Positions 35,889-48,245 are shown, counted from the stretch's first letter. The stretch: 64,000 nucleotides of DNA from Adiantum capillus-veneris (GCA_014529385.2 CM043958.1:125341817-125405816); one strand, 5' to 3'. Made by a program: numbers and translations. The notes: generated by a model from the sequence alone, not told the origin.

Positions 35889-37083
35889 CCTACCCTCTTC
35901 CCTTTGCATGCCATAGCCGCCACCAAACGGCACTAACTTCTCAAGGATTGGTGGTGCAAGTTGTAGTAACCGCTCATTTTATTTATTTTTTATTTTGTTG
36001 GATCGCATGCGACATCTTTCCCTCTTTTCTCCTACTTCTCTATGGCTCCAAACACTGCGATCTGCCAACCATAGACACACACAAGTCGTCGGCTACATAC
36101 ACTAGCTGGAGTGGCACAACCCGTCAGCCACCATGCAGCGGTTCTCTCTCCCTCTGCGAGCCACTCTCATTCTAGTTGAACTCGAGCCGCCCTCACTATT
36201 GATCACCTATGCATGCGTCACACATTCACTCATCACAGAACCTCTTTGGTTCTATCTCACTCTCTCGCTGCAGTTCGCTCGGATTCTACCCACTCTCTCC
36301 CTCAACAACCACTCATGCCCATATTTTGAGGCTGCCATCCCATTCTCTCTCTCTCTCTCTCCACTTCCCTGCGTCCTGCAGCAACATCAACATCCTCCGT
36401 CTTCTCTTTGGATGGGTGGGAGGAAGTACGCAATTGCTCCGTGTATTCAGGGCAAGAGCTGGCCCACTTCATCTCTTTCCAACTACGCACGCTCAGAGGA
36501 TGAGGGCGCTTCTTCATCTTGGCGAAGCACATATTGGGTTGGCTCAAAGGTTGCGGTATTACACTTCGCATCTTGGCCATCTTAATCTTTGCTTTCTCCA
36601 CTTGACGGCAGGAGGCTGCTCGCTGCAGTTTGCAAGTTCTCATGAGGCTCAAAGGATGTGGGATTGAACTTCGCACCTTGGCCATGCGCTGCAGAAATAT
36701 GCGAGGGTTTCGCCGCTGCAGGGATTTCATCGCAGGCTTGTTGCCAATCAGCAGCGTGAGAGGGAGGCAATTAAACAGTTGGCCGAAAAGAGGTGTATGG
36801 AAACCCACAGGGGATCGTTCAACCCCTCAATACCATGTGGAAAATCCTGTTTGCATAATCAGCTCCCTCTCTCAGAGACACACAGAGGCGCATGTAATGG
36901 CTTTTCAATTACTTACGTCGGTACAGGTTCTTTTATAGTGCATGTCACGCCCCGTTTAGACTTGGGCAGACACATTGCATTATTAGCGACAACAATAATA
37001 GTGCAGTTGATGGTGTCTGCATCTTTCTCCCCTGAAAGGTGCAACAGCTTAACTCCCCTGACGACCTACAATAGTAGACATTG

Positions 37084-37620
37084 ACGAAGTTGTTCACCGC
37101 CTGCTGCACTACTTTCTCCTCCCTCCTCATGCATTGCCGACGGCGACGATGCTTTTAATCTGCACCTTTAGGTTTAGTTTTTGTTTTTCACTCTACTTTA
37201 TTTTATTTCGTACCCAGACATTGTACTAGATGCACATGGATTGTATTAGTTTAGTCTCATCGGTCATTTTGGCATTTTGAAGCCGGGTAATATAAAATTT
37301 CATTTCATTGCGCTCTCCCTCTTCCCCCTCCCAGTACTACTCCTTACCATGGCGGACATTGAGGAAGCTCTTCCGTGACCATTGCAATACTTTCTCATAC
37401 AAACGTCCGTTGTTGGGTATCCACGAGAATCGACGATGATGATGCCGACTTCAGTCTGACGCTTTTAGAGTTTTAATTTTAGTCTTTCAATTTATTTATT
37501 ATTGTTTTTTTATTTTTTTGTACCCAGGCGTTGGATTAGATTCACAAGATTGTATCAGTTTGGCCTCATATTTCATTTTTGGTATTTTGAAGACTATTAA
37601 TATAGCATTTTACACCCCTT
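37084..37620 (+). repeat. Duplicated ~290-bp segment in LARD-1
   Basis: TTTTATTTCGTACCCAGACATTG (first 20 bases compared) with GGATTGTATTAGTTT and GGCATTTTGAAG near 37200-37280 recurs with drift near 37510-37590. The same pair recurs in LARD-2 at about 60760-60850 and 61080-61160. It is an ancestral duplication of the family. Confidence 0.65.
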
Positions 37621-38981
37621 CCTCTCTTTTTTACTGGAACGCAACACAATTGGTCACAATAATAGAATATCATTACTGGATATCAGGTATGCTTCTGGCA
37701 ATGCTAACCTCAACCTTGCGAGCTTGTGAATGACCATTCAGTTTTTTTGTTTGTATCTCCCTATTTCGTAAGCCTACATCCCTAGTAGTTTTTCCCCTAT
37801 GGTTTGTTTCCATACCTTGATGTATTATGATTATAATTTAAAGGGTAATGATTTTGGCGACGATAACCTCAACCATATGAGCCTCTAAATCCCACCCTTA
37901 AGATGCAAGTCCGATCCCTCCATTAAGTTCTAATTGCTCAAGCATAACTCTTACCAATGGCACTAAACTAAGCAGCTCTTATAATCCCCATACGATTATT
38001 GATAAATAGAATCGCCAAGTAGGCATGCACCACTATGATTTCCCTTGGGCCTTGACTTTACATAAGGGTTCGATGCAAGTGCACATATTTCAGAAAGATA
38101 TTCTCATTATCACTAGTCAACCTATTAAAATAGAGAACTCTAACCAAACTATTAAAATTAGGTACTTTAAAATTGCCTAAACACAAGTTGACCTACAAAA
38201 ATCTATATAATTGATACATATTGCTCTACTATTAAAATATTTATAATTAAATTTTATGTCTATTTTGCATCCTTTCAAATGTAGCCTCCTAACTTTTAGT
38301 CACACACACCATTTGTGTGTTAGAGTTTTTATGCCAATTGTAAGTAGGTATGCCACACATTCATGTCGATTTCTAACCGGTAACGTGGCATGTCCAATGT
38401 ATGTCTGCTAGCTGTATGTTTCTTCACAATGATTTCACATTCTAAAGACATAAGATATTCATACTTCTGGCACTTTATGGATTTTAATGAAGCACATGTT
38501 GGGCACCAATTTGCTAAGGGTACTCATCTCTACACCAAAATGTGATACCAACTTGGCACTACTTTGTTATCATACCAATATCCACCGATTATCACAGTCT
38601 TGCAAACCTTTTTTTTTTTTTAATAGCAGCTTCATTATCCACGTGTTTGAATCAATTTTATTATAAAATTTTGATGTATTTAGAATGCAATGAAATTATT
38701 GTTGAATTTAACAAAAAATCATCTTTAGTACTTGTCTTTGAGAAACACGTTTGCAACTATTATTGTAGCCATCTCTTACATTTGTGGATTACACTAGTAG
38801 CAATTGGACTTTCTATTGACATCATTTGACATTATGGTATAGCATGAATTTAATTGATTTGGGGACGATCGTCACATTTGGTATATTTTTCAGCATTCCA
38901 ATCTATTCCAGTTTGATGCCAAGTAAGTTTTTTTTTTTTTTTTTTTCAATGTTTTGTTTAGTCCATTGGTCACATGCACAA

Positions 38982-39204
38982 AGATCCGCCGATTTAGGCA
39001 GTGTGTAAATGCTCATCTTGGTGTAGATTCGCCGATTTAGGCAACACCAATTATCTATGCAAATCCGCCGATTTAAGCAGCACACTGACAAATTGCAGAT
39101 CTATTCACAATGGTAAATGCAGATCCGCCGATATAGGCAGCATTAGTGCAAATTCATTGATCTAGGCAACACGTCTTATTGGTGTAGATTCACTGATTTA
39201 GGCA
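38982..39204 (+). repeat. Six-copy GATTTAGGCA repeat in LARD-1
   Basis: AGATCCGCCGATTTAGGCA and variants occur at 38982, 39025, 39061, 39121, 39150 and 39185, partly as alternating GCAGC and GCAAC endings. The spacing is irregular (30-60 bases). Confidence 0.85.
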
Positions 39205-39636
39205 ACACCAATCACAAAATCATGCTGCAGTGGCTGGCCACCACTCTAACTGGTATGATTTTGTTACCCGGGTACATAATGAAAGAGATTTGGATTTGGA
39301 CTTATATTGTGGAATTGGAATTGGATTGGAAATTGGTATTTGATGGTTACTTTATCACAACAGTGTTTATGTGATGCGACTTGACATTATGCGATTGATG
39401 ATGAGCATGACCAATGATATCTTGATTGATCACGGTATGACATATACTACTTATTCTAGTGGTATGGGACACTAGAATAGGTAGTATGTGGATGACGGCA
39501 GGCATAAGAAATATTGTCTAATTTTATGAATCTTGTTACTATTTGATACAGATTTCTAATCATTGTTTTTCACAAGTATTGTTTGCAGATTTTATCTTCG
39601 CACAATTGAGGACAGTTGCTTTCCAACGGAGAGGTA

Positions 39637-40123
39637 TGTTACGGAATTGACATTTATCCATTTATTACAGCTGACAGGTGGTAAAAGCATCAGCAGATAA
39701 TGGATTATACATAAGGATATTATATTTTATGTAAATTTGATTATTCAAGTGCTCTCTATGAGCTTTGGCCATTTATGACCAGCTGGCCAGTTTGAAACCA
39801 ATTTGACCATTCAAGAAGTCTATAAATGAAATACGTGCAAGAGGGAAATGGTCACTCTTGCACGGGGGGAGATTGCACCCATTGCTTGCGTTGTTCTTCT
39901 CTCCTCTTCCCTCTTCTCTCTCGCCGCGCTGATGTAGCACTCCATTCTAGGAGGTGCGCCTGCACACGCCCTATTGCTCGCTCTCGCACTCTGTCTCCCT
40001 CTGTTCGTGTATCTCACGATTATGCGTCTATGTGGTTGCCAGGTATGTCGATTAGTCGGTTTATATCTTGCTATGTGCTATTTTCGAGTATTTTGCAGGG
40101 CAGCCAGGCTTCCGGCTGTAGCA
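39637..40123 (+). repeat. LARD-1 3' LTR
   Basis: TGTTACGGAATTGAC...GGCTGTAGCA, 487 bp, preceded by the purine-rich CGGAGAGG. About seven differences from the 5' LTR in the first ~110 bases. Confidence 0.92.
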
Positions 40124-40128
40124 CAATA

Positions 40129-40880
40129 AATCATGCATATCATGCTCATGCAGCCACCCTATGGTTTTGGTCTTAAACTAATGCCTTGGCACAATTTGGG
40201 TAGGATGTCTGGAAATTTCTGTCTATGTGGCCTTATCCTGTCAAGATATGGTCAAATTTTCACTTTCCAAGTGAAAATAGGGTAAAACCTACTTTCTGAA
40301 CACACTGGTCAACTCAAAATTTCAAAATTTTCACCAGATCAGCCTGTAGACATTGTACTCGTAGGATGTCTCCTGGCTTAAATTTATTTTTTTTCTGACA
40401 TAAATGCTCCTAATGCTCTGCAGCTCTCACGGAAACACTCACAGAAACTTTTGAACTTCACTAAGGCTTTCAAACACTCTTTTGCGTCTTTGACAACCTT
40501 GTGATGAACCTAACAACAAGTATAACATGCATGAAGTGCTCTAGATCATGAATCATGATGTCCTACTTACCCTACTCCTACTCATCATGTGAAATGGTGA
40601 TATTGGTGTATCGATTGCTTCATGGCCTCTCCGGACTCTCAAGCTCTCCTTTCACCACTTCTACCACTCCGACTCCTATTCTTCAACTCAAGTAAGGCCT
40701 AAAAACTATCTAAGTCTACCTAAGTCGAAGGATCTAGGCCAGACACACGCTCTCTAGATTCCCTCTAAGACCTAGAGAGTCCTCCAGCCTCTGATCCTAT
40801 CTAAATGTAAACCGAGACTCTGGAAAGCCAGAGAATCCCTATCCTCAAGGACTACTCTCGGTCACCTACCTAGGGTTTCG
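40129..40880 (-). other. Element B1 leader next to the PBS, with palindrome copy
   Basis: No coding sequence. It contains the eighth leader palindrome (40348-40371, three or more changes) and a half-site GGGTAGGATGTCT near 40200. It is the PBS-proximal part of the leader, separated from the rest by LARD-1. Confidence 0.7.
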
Positions 40881-40898
40881 TCCCCGGCAATGGCGCCA
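40881..40898 (-). other. Element B1 primer-binding site (tRNA-Asp type)
   Basis: The minus strand reads TGGCGCCATTGCCGGGGA, one base after the LTR end. It differs by one base from the tRNA-Asp-complementary PBS common in plant gypsy elements. This fixes the element's strand. Confidence 0.88.
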
Positions 40899-40899
40899 A

Positions 40900-41824
40900 T
40901 GTTTGCGGATACGCCGCGACGGATGTCAACGCAGTGAGAACTCACCTAACAAGATTTGTCAGCTAAGGACGAAGCTCGGCCCGCAGGCGCGTGGAAGCAA
41001 GCATAGGGTGTCAATCTACACTCAACCGACTCTCGACTAATTCCTACAGAGGTCTCTACCCAATGTCTAAGCTACAGCCTTCAAGAATGCTTAAGAGGAG
41101 ATTTCCTGCAACGCTTACAAGATCCAAATACCCATCAAACGTTCTCGAAATTCCATAGAACTTGAAGGAGACCCTACTAACACCAATAGGTCGCTCTCCC
41201 TAAGGTCCATGAACCAAAATCCCAACCCTAAACACCTGGTGAAAAATCACATAGGATGTCTGGCCGAAATCTGCAAGTCATCGTTTACGAAAACTAAAGT
41301 GCCTAATGTGTAGCTCTACTCAATATGAACGCGTGGATATGGTGCAATGCAAAAACGAAAAACGTATGCTCACTGAATCACCAGATGAAGCTCGTAGGTC
41401 GAGCTCGCAAAATCAGACTGTACGCCCGCAATGTAGGTATCATCGCGTAGCTCTCGTTAGGGGCAACACATTGCACTTCTCCGCACTTGATTCTGACCAT
41501 CAGTGCGCGCGTAGCATCAAGATGAAACTCTCACTCTCTCTCGTACATAGTACGCTCACTCACAGACAACACTTTTTTTAAATGACAAAGGTTTTTTCAT
41601 TAAGGTCAAAAAGTGGTATAAATACCTTACAATCTCAAACCCTAATGTTCCAATTTTACCATCTACTCAATCTAAATGTCAAAAATGGGATACAATCTGG
41701 AAACTTCTATAAGCCCCAGTATTTACAAAGGTGAAATGTCGATTTTTCTCAATAAATGAATAATTTAAAAAAATAATATTCCGCCGAGCAGTCATTTTCC
41801 GTAGGGTGTGTCCAGCCGTTAACA
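40900..41824 (-). repeat. Element B1 5' LTR
   Basis: 925 bp, the partner of 24503-25421. Contains the palindrome half-site ACATAGGATGTCT near 41249-41261. Confidence 0.9.
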
Positions 41825-42058
41825 AACTCTTCTTTCTTTCTTAAGCATAAGTGGCATCTGACTAAAGGATGAATAATATTCTTTTGAAGGTCCCGTAGAA
41901 GTACCACTAGATGAGTCCTCATAGCTTAAAGAAGATTGCCATCCCAATAAAGATATACTTTTTGGTTTTGGGTCTGCATTGAAAACATGGAGAATTAGCC
42001 AAGACTGGATAGTTGCTATTGCAAATGGACACATAACCAAGAAAAAACATTTTTGCAT
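41825..42058 (-). pseudogene. HAD-phosphatase-like gene fragment 1, upstream part
   Basis: Minus strand, ATG at 42058: ~78 codons with a Ser-rich stretch (YEDSSSGTSTGPSKEYYSSF) and then MPLMLKKERRV, at which element B1 is inserted. The continuation is at 24502. The basic KKERR before a hydrophobic strand and DxxG is how HAD/FCP1-NIF domains begin. The 5' portion (FFLVMCPFAIATIQSWLIL) does not obviously belong to such a protein and may come from fusion or an unrecognised intron. Confidence 0.45.
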
Positions 42059-42164
42059 TTAATCTAGCCTAGGATAAATAGATTACTTATATAGATTACA
42101 CATGCATCCAATAAAGAAGATATTGATAAGTTGTACATTCTTGAATAGTTGAATCCTTGTATGG

Positions 42165-43030
42165 TTTGAAATCTAGATTGGCCACCTCCCCATTCTAGGT
42201 TAGTTTTTGGCTAAGATACACAATACACATGAGTATTAAAGAAAATACACGCATGATTTTCTTGGGAAATAAAGATAGAAAATATAAAAAAAATGAGTGT
42301 GGATTGGATGGGTGGTCAATCTATGTGTAGATATGTACATGTCACAACATACGACCATCACTTGATCTAGAATGGACAGGTGGTCAATCTAGACAACACA
42401 TGTAACTCTTAAAGAACATGATTATGCATGTCTTTCCTAGAAAAGAGTGCATTCACATATGACCATCACTTGACCTAGAATGGACAGGTGGTCAATCTCA
42501 AGTGCACATATGCATAACAAAGTACATCCCACTATAAGCTATAGAGTGGAATGGAGAGATGGCTAAGATACACAATACACATGAATATGAAACATACAAG
42601 CATGCTTTTCTTGGGAACGAAAAACAGAAAATATAGGAAAAAATATCATGGATTGGATAAGTGGACAATGTATGTATAGATATGCACATGTAAGAGATCA
42701 TGGATTGGACAAGTGGACAATGTATGTATAGGTATGCACATGTAACAACATACAACCATTACCTTACCTAGAATGGATGGGTGGTCAATCTAGATAACAC
42801 ATGTGACTATTAAAGAACATGGTTATGAATGTCATTCTAAGAAAAGAGAACATTCACATATGACCTAGAATGGACATGTGGCCAATCTCAATAGCACATA
42901 TGCATAACAAAGTACATCCCACCATAACGGCGCGTAGAAGGGGCAAACGGCTAAGATACACAATACACATGAATATGAAAAACAATAAAAGCCTGCTTTT
43001 CTTGGGAAAGAAAGATAGACAATGTAGAAA
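42165..43030 (+). repeat. ~345-bp repeat array: short inverted piece, then direct
   Basis: 42165-42205 is in inverse orientation (GGCCACCTCCCCATTCTAGG). At about 42206 it flips to direct at the word TTTTTGGCTAAGATACACAA, the same flip sequence as at about 8855. A local 50-bp duplication (ATCATGGATTGGA.AAGTGGA) lies at about 42645-42735. The array ends at the second HAD-like fragment. Confidence 0.8.
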
Positions 43031-43390
43031 AAATCATGAAGGTTGGATTATTGGGGGCAACATTTCAGTAAGACACCATTCAAGTCTAACACAATCATCA
43101 ACATGGACATCTTTGACATTATTGGGCTTGAGCTACTAGAATCAACTTGATCATCTTGCACTTCTTTTTCAAGTTGTAGTCCATCATCCATTGGAGTGGT
43201 TGCCACTGGATGAACCAACATAGCACTATTGCTACCATATCCCACTTCTCGATCAATTTTGTCTCCTACAATATATTTCAAATAGTTTAGATGGGTTTCA
43301 AGGCTTCCATCAATGTGCATATTAGGGAATCCTTACGTAGTGTTTGTGTTGGGAGCATGGATGTAGCAACCATGTCATGTTCTGTATCTA
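43031..43390 (-). pseudogene. HAD-phosphatase-like gene fragment 2
   Basis: Minus strand, ATG at 43320 in a 90-codon frame. It has MHIDGSLETHLNYLKYIVGD, an acidic/Ser region (DDQVDSSSSSP), then MSMLMIVLDLNGVLLK and a stop. MIVLDLNGVLLK is HAD motif I (hhhhDhNGhL) and parallels LILDIEGLLLK of fragment 1. Coding homology ends at ~43035, exactly where repeat sequence begins, so the phosphatase domain itself is missing. Both HAD-like fragments are on the same strand within the repeat locus. Confidence 0.5.
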
Positions 43391-43759
43391 AAGGAGACAA
43401 AGTAGCAATATTTCAAAATTAGTCAAGACAATTAGAAAAGGTAAAGAAACAAGGCACAAGGTAAAGAAAATACATATCATTTGAGGGTATCAAGAAGAAA
43501 ACATAATGAAGTTTAGTTCTTGAAACATACAAAGCAAGAAAATGTACTGAAAAAAATAAGTCATTGAGGATTCACACTCTAGAAATGCCCACCTGAATTT
43601 CTCATCCTAGAATGGATAAGTGGCCAGTCTAGAGTTACCTATGCCTCAGGAAGATCATAAAGGCATTAACCCATCCCAAGGTGGGTGGTTTAAACTTTAA
43701 CTTACCATGCTTTTATTTTGTAGTGAAATTCATGCTTATATTAGAATCCAATGGATGTT
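43391..43759. other. Unassigned spacer with a small direct repeat piece
   Basis: A direct-orientation repeat fragment is visible at about 43570-43640 (CCTAGAATGGATAAGTGGCC). The rest shows no features. Confidence 0.4.
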
Positions 43760-45468
43760 TCAAGTGGCACCTTTACCTATTCTAGATTGCATGTGGCAAA
43801 TATAGAGCACATTCTCTAAGAAAATTGATTAGAAAAATTGACATATTCCAAACTTAGAACGAACTTGTGATAAATCTAGAGTTCAAACGCGCCTAGATTC
43901 TGCTTTTGGTGGGATGTACTTTGTTTTGCATATGTACACTTCAGAATGGCCACCTGTCCTTTCTAGGTTAGATGATTGTCATATGTGAATGTGTCCTTCG
44001 AAGAAAAAATACATACATAACAATGTTCTTTAATAATCACATGTGTTGCCTAGATTGGCCACTTGTCCATTCTAGGTCAAGTTATGGTCATATGTTATTA
44101 CGTGTGTATATGTGCACCTAAATTGTCCACTTGTCCAGTCTAGGTTTAATTTTTCTAAGAAAGATAAATGAAAAAGTTTTGTCTTTTTTGCACTAGCTCT
44201 AATGGATAGATAGATGTACTATGTTCTTGTTGTCATATCTGAACTTCAGATTGGCTACCTATCCATTGTACTTCAAATGATGGACATATGTTTTTACATG
44301 TGCAAATGTGCACCTAGATTGGCCACCCGTCCATTCTAGGTTCATTTTTTCTAGATTTTCCATATTTCTTTCCTGGGAAAATCATGCTTGCATGTTCTTT
44401 CATATTCATATGTATTGTGTATCTTAGCCATCTATCCAATTGAGATTAGTCTATGGTGGGATGTAATTTGTTATGCATATGTACACTTAAGATTAGACAC
44501 CTATCAAAGAATTGTCAGATGATGGTCATATATGAATGTTTTAGGATATATGTGTTTCCATACTAGAATAGCACGATGCTATGATTTCTTGCTTGGACCC
44601 GTGTCTTCTGACACAAGTTCATTTTCTAAGGCACATGTAATTACTCTTTTTTAGTTTGTGTTCTTTTATTTTTACATGTGCTATCTAGATTGACCACTTA
44701 TTCATTCTAGGTTAGGTGATTCTAATGTGGTGATTCCTATGCATACATGCTCTCTAGATTGACCACATGTGCATTTTAGGTTAGTTTTTGCTAGGTTGTC
44801 CGACTCTTTTCACTAAAAAAGCACGCTAGTATGTTCTTTCTATGCCCTTTCTTTCAATGTATCAACACATGTATATATGTTCTTGTTTAGTCAAAAGTAC
44901 ACTCTAGAATGGCCTTTTGGCCATTCTTGGTAATAAAGAAACATGTGGTTTTCTCTAGATTGGCCATCTATACATTCTTGGTAAGGCTCGTAAGGTGGAA
45001 ATTAAGATATCAAGACACATGTGATTTTCTCAAGAGTGGCCACCTTTCCAATTTTGGTAACATGTGGTTTTCAAGATTGGCTAGAGTGGCCACCTGTCCA
45101 CTCTAAGTTAGGTGATGTCATATGTGTTGTGACCTTTTCTATGAAAGACATGTGTGATTATGTTCTTTAATAGTCACATGTATTGTTTAGATTGGTCACC
45201 TATCCATTTCCAGGTCAAGTGATTGTCATATGTTGTTACATGTGTATATGTTCCCCTAGATTGACCTCATGTCCATTCGAGGTTCAATTTTTCAAGATTT
45301 TCCATCTCTCTTTTCTAGGAAAAGCATGCTTATATGTTCTTCTATATTCATGTGTATTGTGTATATTATCCATCTATCCATTATAGGCTAGGTTATGGTG
45401 GAATTGACTTTGTTCTGCATATGTGCACTTCAGATTGGCTAGCTATCTATTCTAGGTCAAGTGATGGT
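43760..45468 (-). repeat. ~345-bp repeat array, inverted orientation
   Basis: Reverse complements of the core (for example GGCCACTTGTCCATTCTAGG near 44058) recur through the segment. Includes the landmark region matched at 8641 and 24169. Cut by gypsy-2 at 45468 and resumed at 53491. Confidence 0.82.
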
Positions 45469-46027
45469 TAAGACCAGAAAAAACGTGGAGAAGAGAGGAG
45501 GAACAGCCGCAACTGTGTTTTTGCTCATTTTGGAGCTTGTTTTGGCCGTAAACTGCTCATCCGACGTCGGATTTGAGCACTTTGACATTGTAGACTGGGG
45601 TTTTGGGCCGTTCCGGACGCGATGGCGTTGTCCATTTTGCCAAATTCCTCACTCTTTTTCTGCTATTTTGGTTGTGTAAGTTTCTCCTATGAGCGAAGCA
45701 TCTGCTCCAATTTGTGATTGTATTTGGTATATTTTACCCATATTGTGTGAGCTATTTGCCCCATTGGTGTTGGCCCAAGATCTATTGTATCTAAACATCA
45801 GAAATTCTCCTCTTTTGAGCTGAGTTTTTGGGTGTGTGTGTGTGTGTGTCTCTCTGTGGAGTGGGAAAGTGGATAGTCTCTCTCCTCTCACTCCATCGAT
45901 GTGTTCCCTGTCTCGGCCAGGTGGGTTGTGTAAGCCGAGTGGTGCCCCATAGTGTGTGTGTGTATCATCCCAAGAGTGTGTGTCGGGTCATTATAGAGGC
46001 GTTCTGTGTGGTTCCATCCCGCTCACA
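45469..46027 (+). repeat. Gypsy-2 5' terminal repeat
   Basis: Aligns with 52928-53490 from TAAGAC to CGCTCACA. It has no counterpart of 52348-52927, so if the 3' LTR starts at 52348 the 5' copy lacks U3. Confidence 0.85.
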
Positions 46028-46129
46028 TTCTTTTGGTGCCCCATAGTGTGTGTGTGTATATCATTCCAATGGTGTGTGTCGGGTCATTATAGAGGCGTTC
46101 TGTGTGTTTCCATCCCGCTCACATTCTTT
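45940..46129 (+). repeat. 94/96-bp tandem duplication across the LTR end
   Basis: Units 45940-46033 and 46034-46129 both run from TGGTGCCCCATAGTGTG to CGCTCACATTCTTT. A third TGGTGCCCC follows at 46130. The 3' LTR has a single unit. The duplicated block contains the LTR end and the candidate PBS. Confidence 0.9.
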
Positions 46130-46139
46130 TGGTGCCCCC

Positions 46140-47184
46140 ATTGAGGATCTTCTTCGAGCACCTTCTGCTTCGAGCTTCAAGCTTCGAGATTCGGGATTAC
46201 AAGTTGCAGGCTACAGGTTCCAGGTTACAGGGACAGGTACAGGTATAGGTGATTCACACAGGTACAGGTAGCTAGAGTACAGTGATATACTAGCAGTGGT
46301 GTCACTTGTAGTTGTTGTGGGTATGCAACATTTGCCGCCTGTTTGAGCGCATTGTCTGTTGGTATTGTACGTTACTTGTGGAAAACTCCCATTGTACGCC
46401 TTTGTGGAGCCATACTTGGTTTTATTTGGTAGTCCCAGCCATTTCTGAGACTTGGTCTGGAAGATAGTCATTTCTGAGACTTGACTATACGCGATTTGCA
46501 TTAGCCTTCGTGTGAGGGTCGATAGCGTGAGGTTTTATTGAGCTGGGGGATTCTCAAATGTGGAGATCCTTTCGGTGATACAGGTAGCTGGAGCACCCTT
46601 TTCGTGACCTCGCCATAGGCTATGTACTAGTGGTTCCTACTTGATGTTCGGGTTCTGTTGTTGACAATTTATGCATACATATACAGTCTATATTTTGGGT
46701 TCTTACTACTCTACTTCTAGGGAAACTCTGCCAAAAATTTCCCAAGTTATGATGGCTGGTTTTTTGGTCTTTTGAGCCATTTATGTTATTATGCTGCTGA
46801 AATTCTGGCAAAATCAGAGGATAAGACGGGTGTGCTTTCTTGGGAGCTGCATGGTTGATGTTAATGGATGATCAAAATGGCCCTCAATTCACTCCTTTTC
46901 ATTTAACACAAAGAATCTAGATAAATGTTCATGTGTCCAAGAAGATTTTTTTCCAGCAACGCATAGTCTTTATGTTCGGGCCAAGAAGATTAAGAGAGAT
47001 ACTGGAATGTCCTTTGCTTGTTGTAATTCCGATGATTAACTATGAAAACTCATTTGATGTGCATGTGTTTGTCCTTATCTAAATCTTGAGCGCCATTGAA
47101 GTTTCTGGGGATTGAGTCAGTTAAAAGTTTGGGTTCTTGCAAGTGTGTTCGAAGGGGTTCTTAGAGCATTAAACTTGGGTAGCC
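46140..47184 (+). other. Gypsy-2 leader
   Basis: About 1 kb without a supported frame between LTR and gag. It includes an ACAGGT-rich stretch at 46210-46270. The word TTTTGGTGCCCC after each LTR end copy is a candidate primer-binding site, but I cannot name the tRNA. Confidence 0.5.
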
Positions 47185-48245
47185 ATGGCTTTCTCTTATC
47201 CGAAGTTTCATGGAAGAAGTGATGAAGATGTGGAAGACTTTTTGGAAAAGATGGAGGTTGCTTGCATTAGCAACCAAATTCATGACCCGGCACAGATGTT
47301 ACGTCTTCTCCAAATTTGTTTAAAGAGCGATGCACGAGTTTGGTCCAAAGCATTTGAAGAGAAGTTGCGTGTGGCTGATCCACCTGTAAGATTGAGTTGG
47401 GACAATCTACGGCATGGGTTGAAAGTGGAGTTTGTGAAGATGGAAGATCCTGACAAAGTGTGGCAAGAAGTACAAGGTTTGGTGCAGAAGGAAGGTGAGC
47501 CAGTAGATGCGTACATACGTAAGTTTTCATTGGCATGGAAGCGGATGTGCAAGGACTTAGCACCACAAGTACCCCCACGTGATATGATGAAGAAGGACAA
47601 GTTCTTGGCTGGTCTTTGGGAGAATATACGTTGGAGAGTGGAGCTAAGGAAGCCTAGGACATATGAAGATGCATTGGAGGTGGCAAGGAACAAAGAGTGG
47701 AAGCTGAGGAAAATGATCCAGGTAGGAGTAGAGTCTTTGCCCATGAGATCTGAATTTCAGCCTATGGACTCTTTACAAGGTCACATGCCGGGGGTTCATC
47801 ATGAAACAATAGTTTCTTTTACTCCTCAGGTTATGCCAGCAGTGGTCACCACAGCAATGTCATAATTCTGGTGAGTTGGGACACATCAACCCGCAATGTG
47901 ATAAGCCACCCAGGATGGGGGGAGACATGTATCCATTGCCAAGATAGGTGCTAACTAGGTCAAATGATTATGGCATTGAAATTAAGGGAGAAGAAGGAAC
48001 TAGTGGATTAACCCAAGAGGAAAAAAGAAAGACAAAAGTGTTAAGTGTAGTCACCTTGGAGAAGGCATCAAAGCTAGAGGATACATTAGTGATGCCTATT
48101 GGGAAGAGGACCACAGAGGAAAAGGAAGGAAGAAGTGCCCCAGGTCCTAGTAAGAAGAAGGGAAAGAGTCATGAAGGCGAGGATGTCAAGGCCAAGAGGA
48201 AAAGGAGGTCTCGTCTCGCAAGTTTCATGTTTCAGATTTTCCACT
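47185..48245 (+). pseudogene. Gypsy-2 gag
   Basis: ATG 47185. Retrotransposon Gag domain: FSYPKFHGRSDEDVEDFLEK, then WSKAFEEKL, WDNLRHGLKVEF, EPVDAYIRKFSLAWKRM and FLAGLWENIRWRVE. The zinc knuckle lies in the next frame (47858-47899) as CHNSGELGHINPQC, so there is a one-base frameshift, and the second zinc-binding Cys is Ser. A Lys/Glu-rich tail follows to about 48245 (KEGRSAPGPSKKKGKSHEG). Confidence 0.85.
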
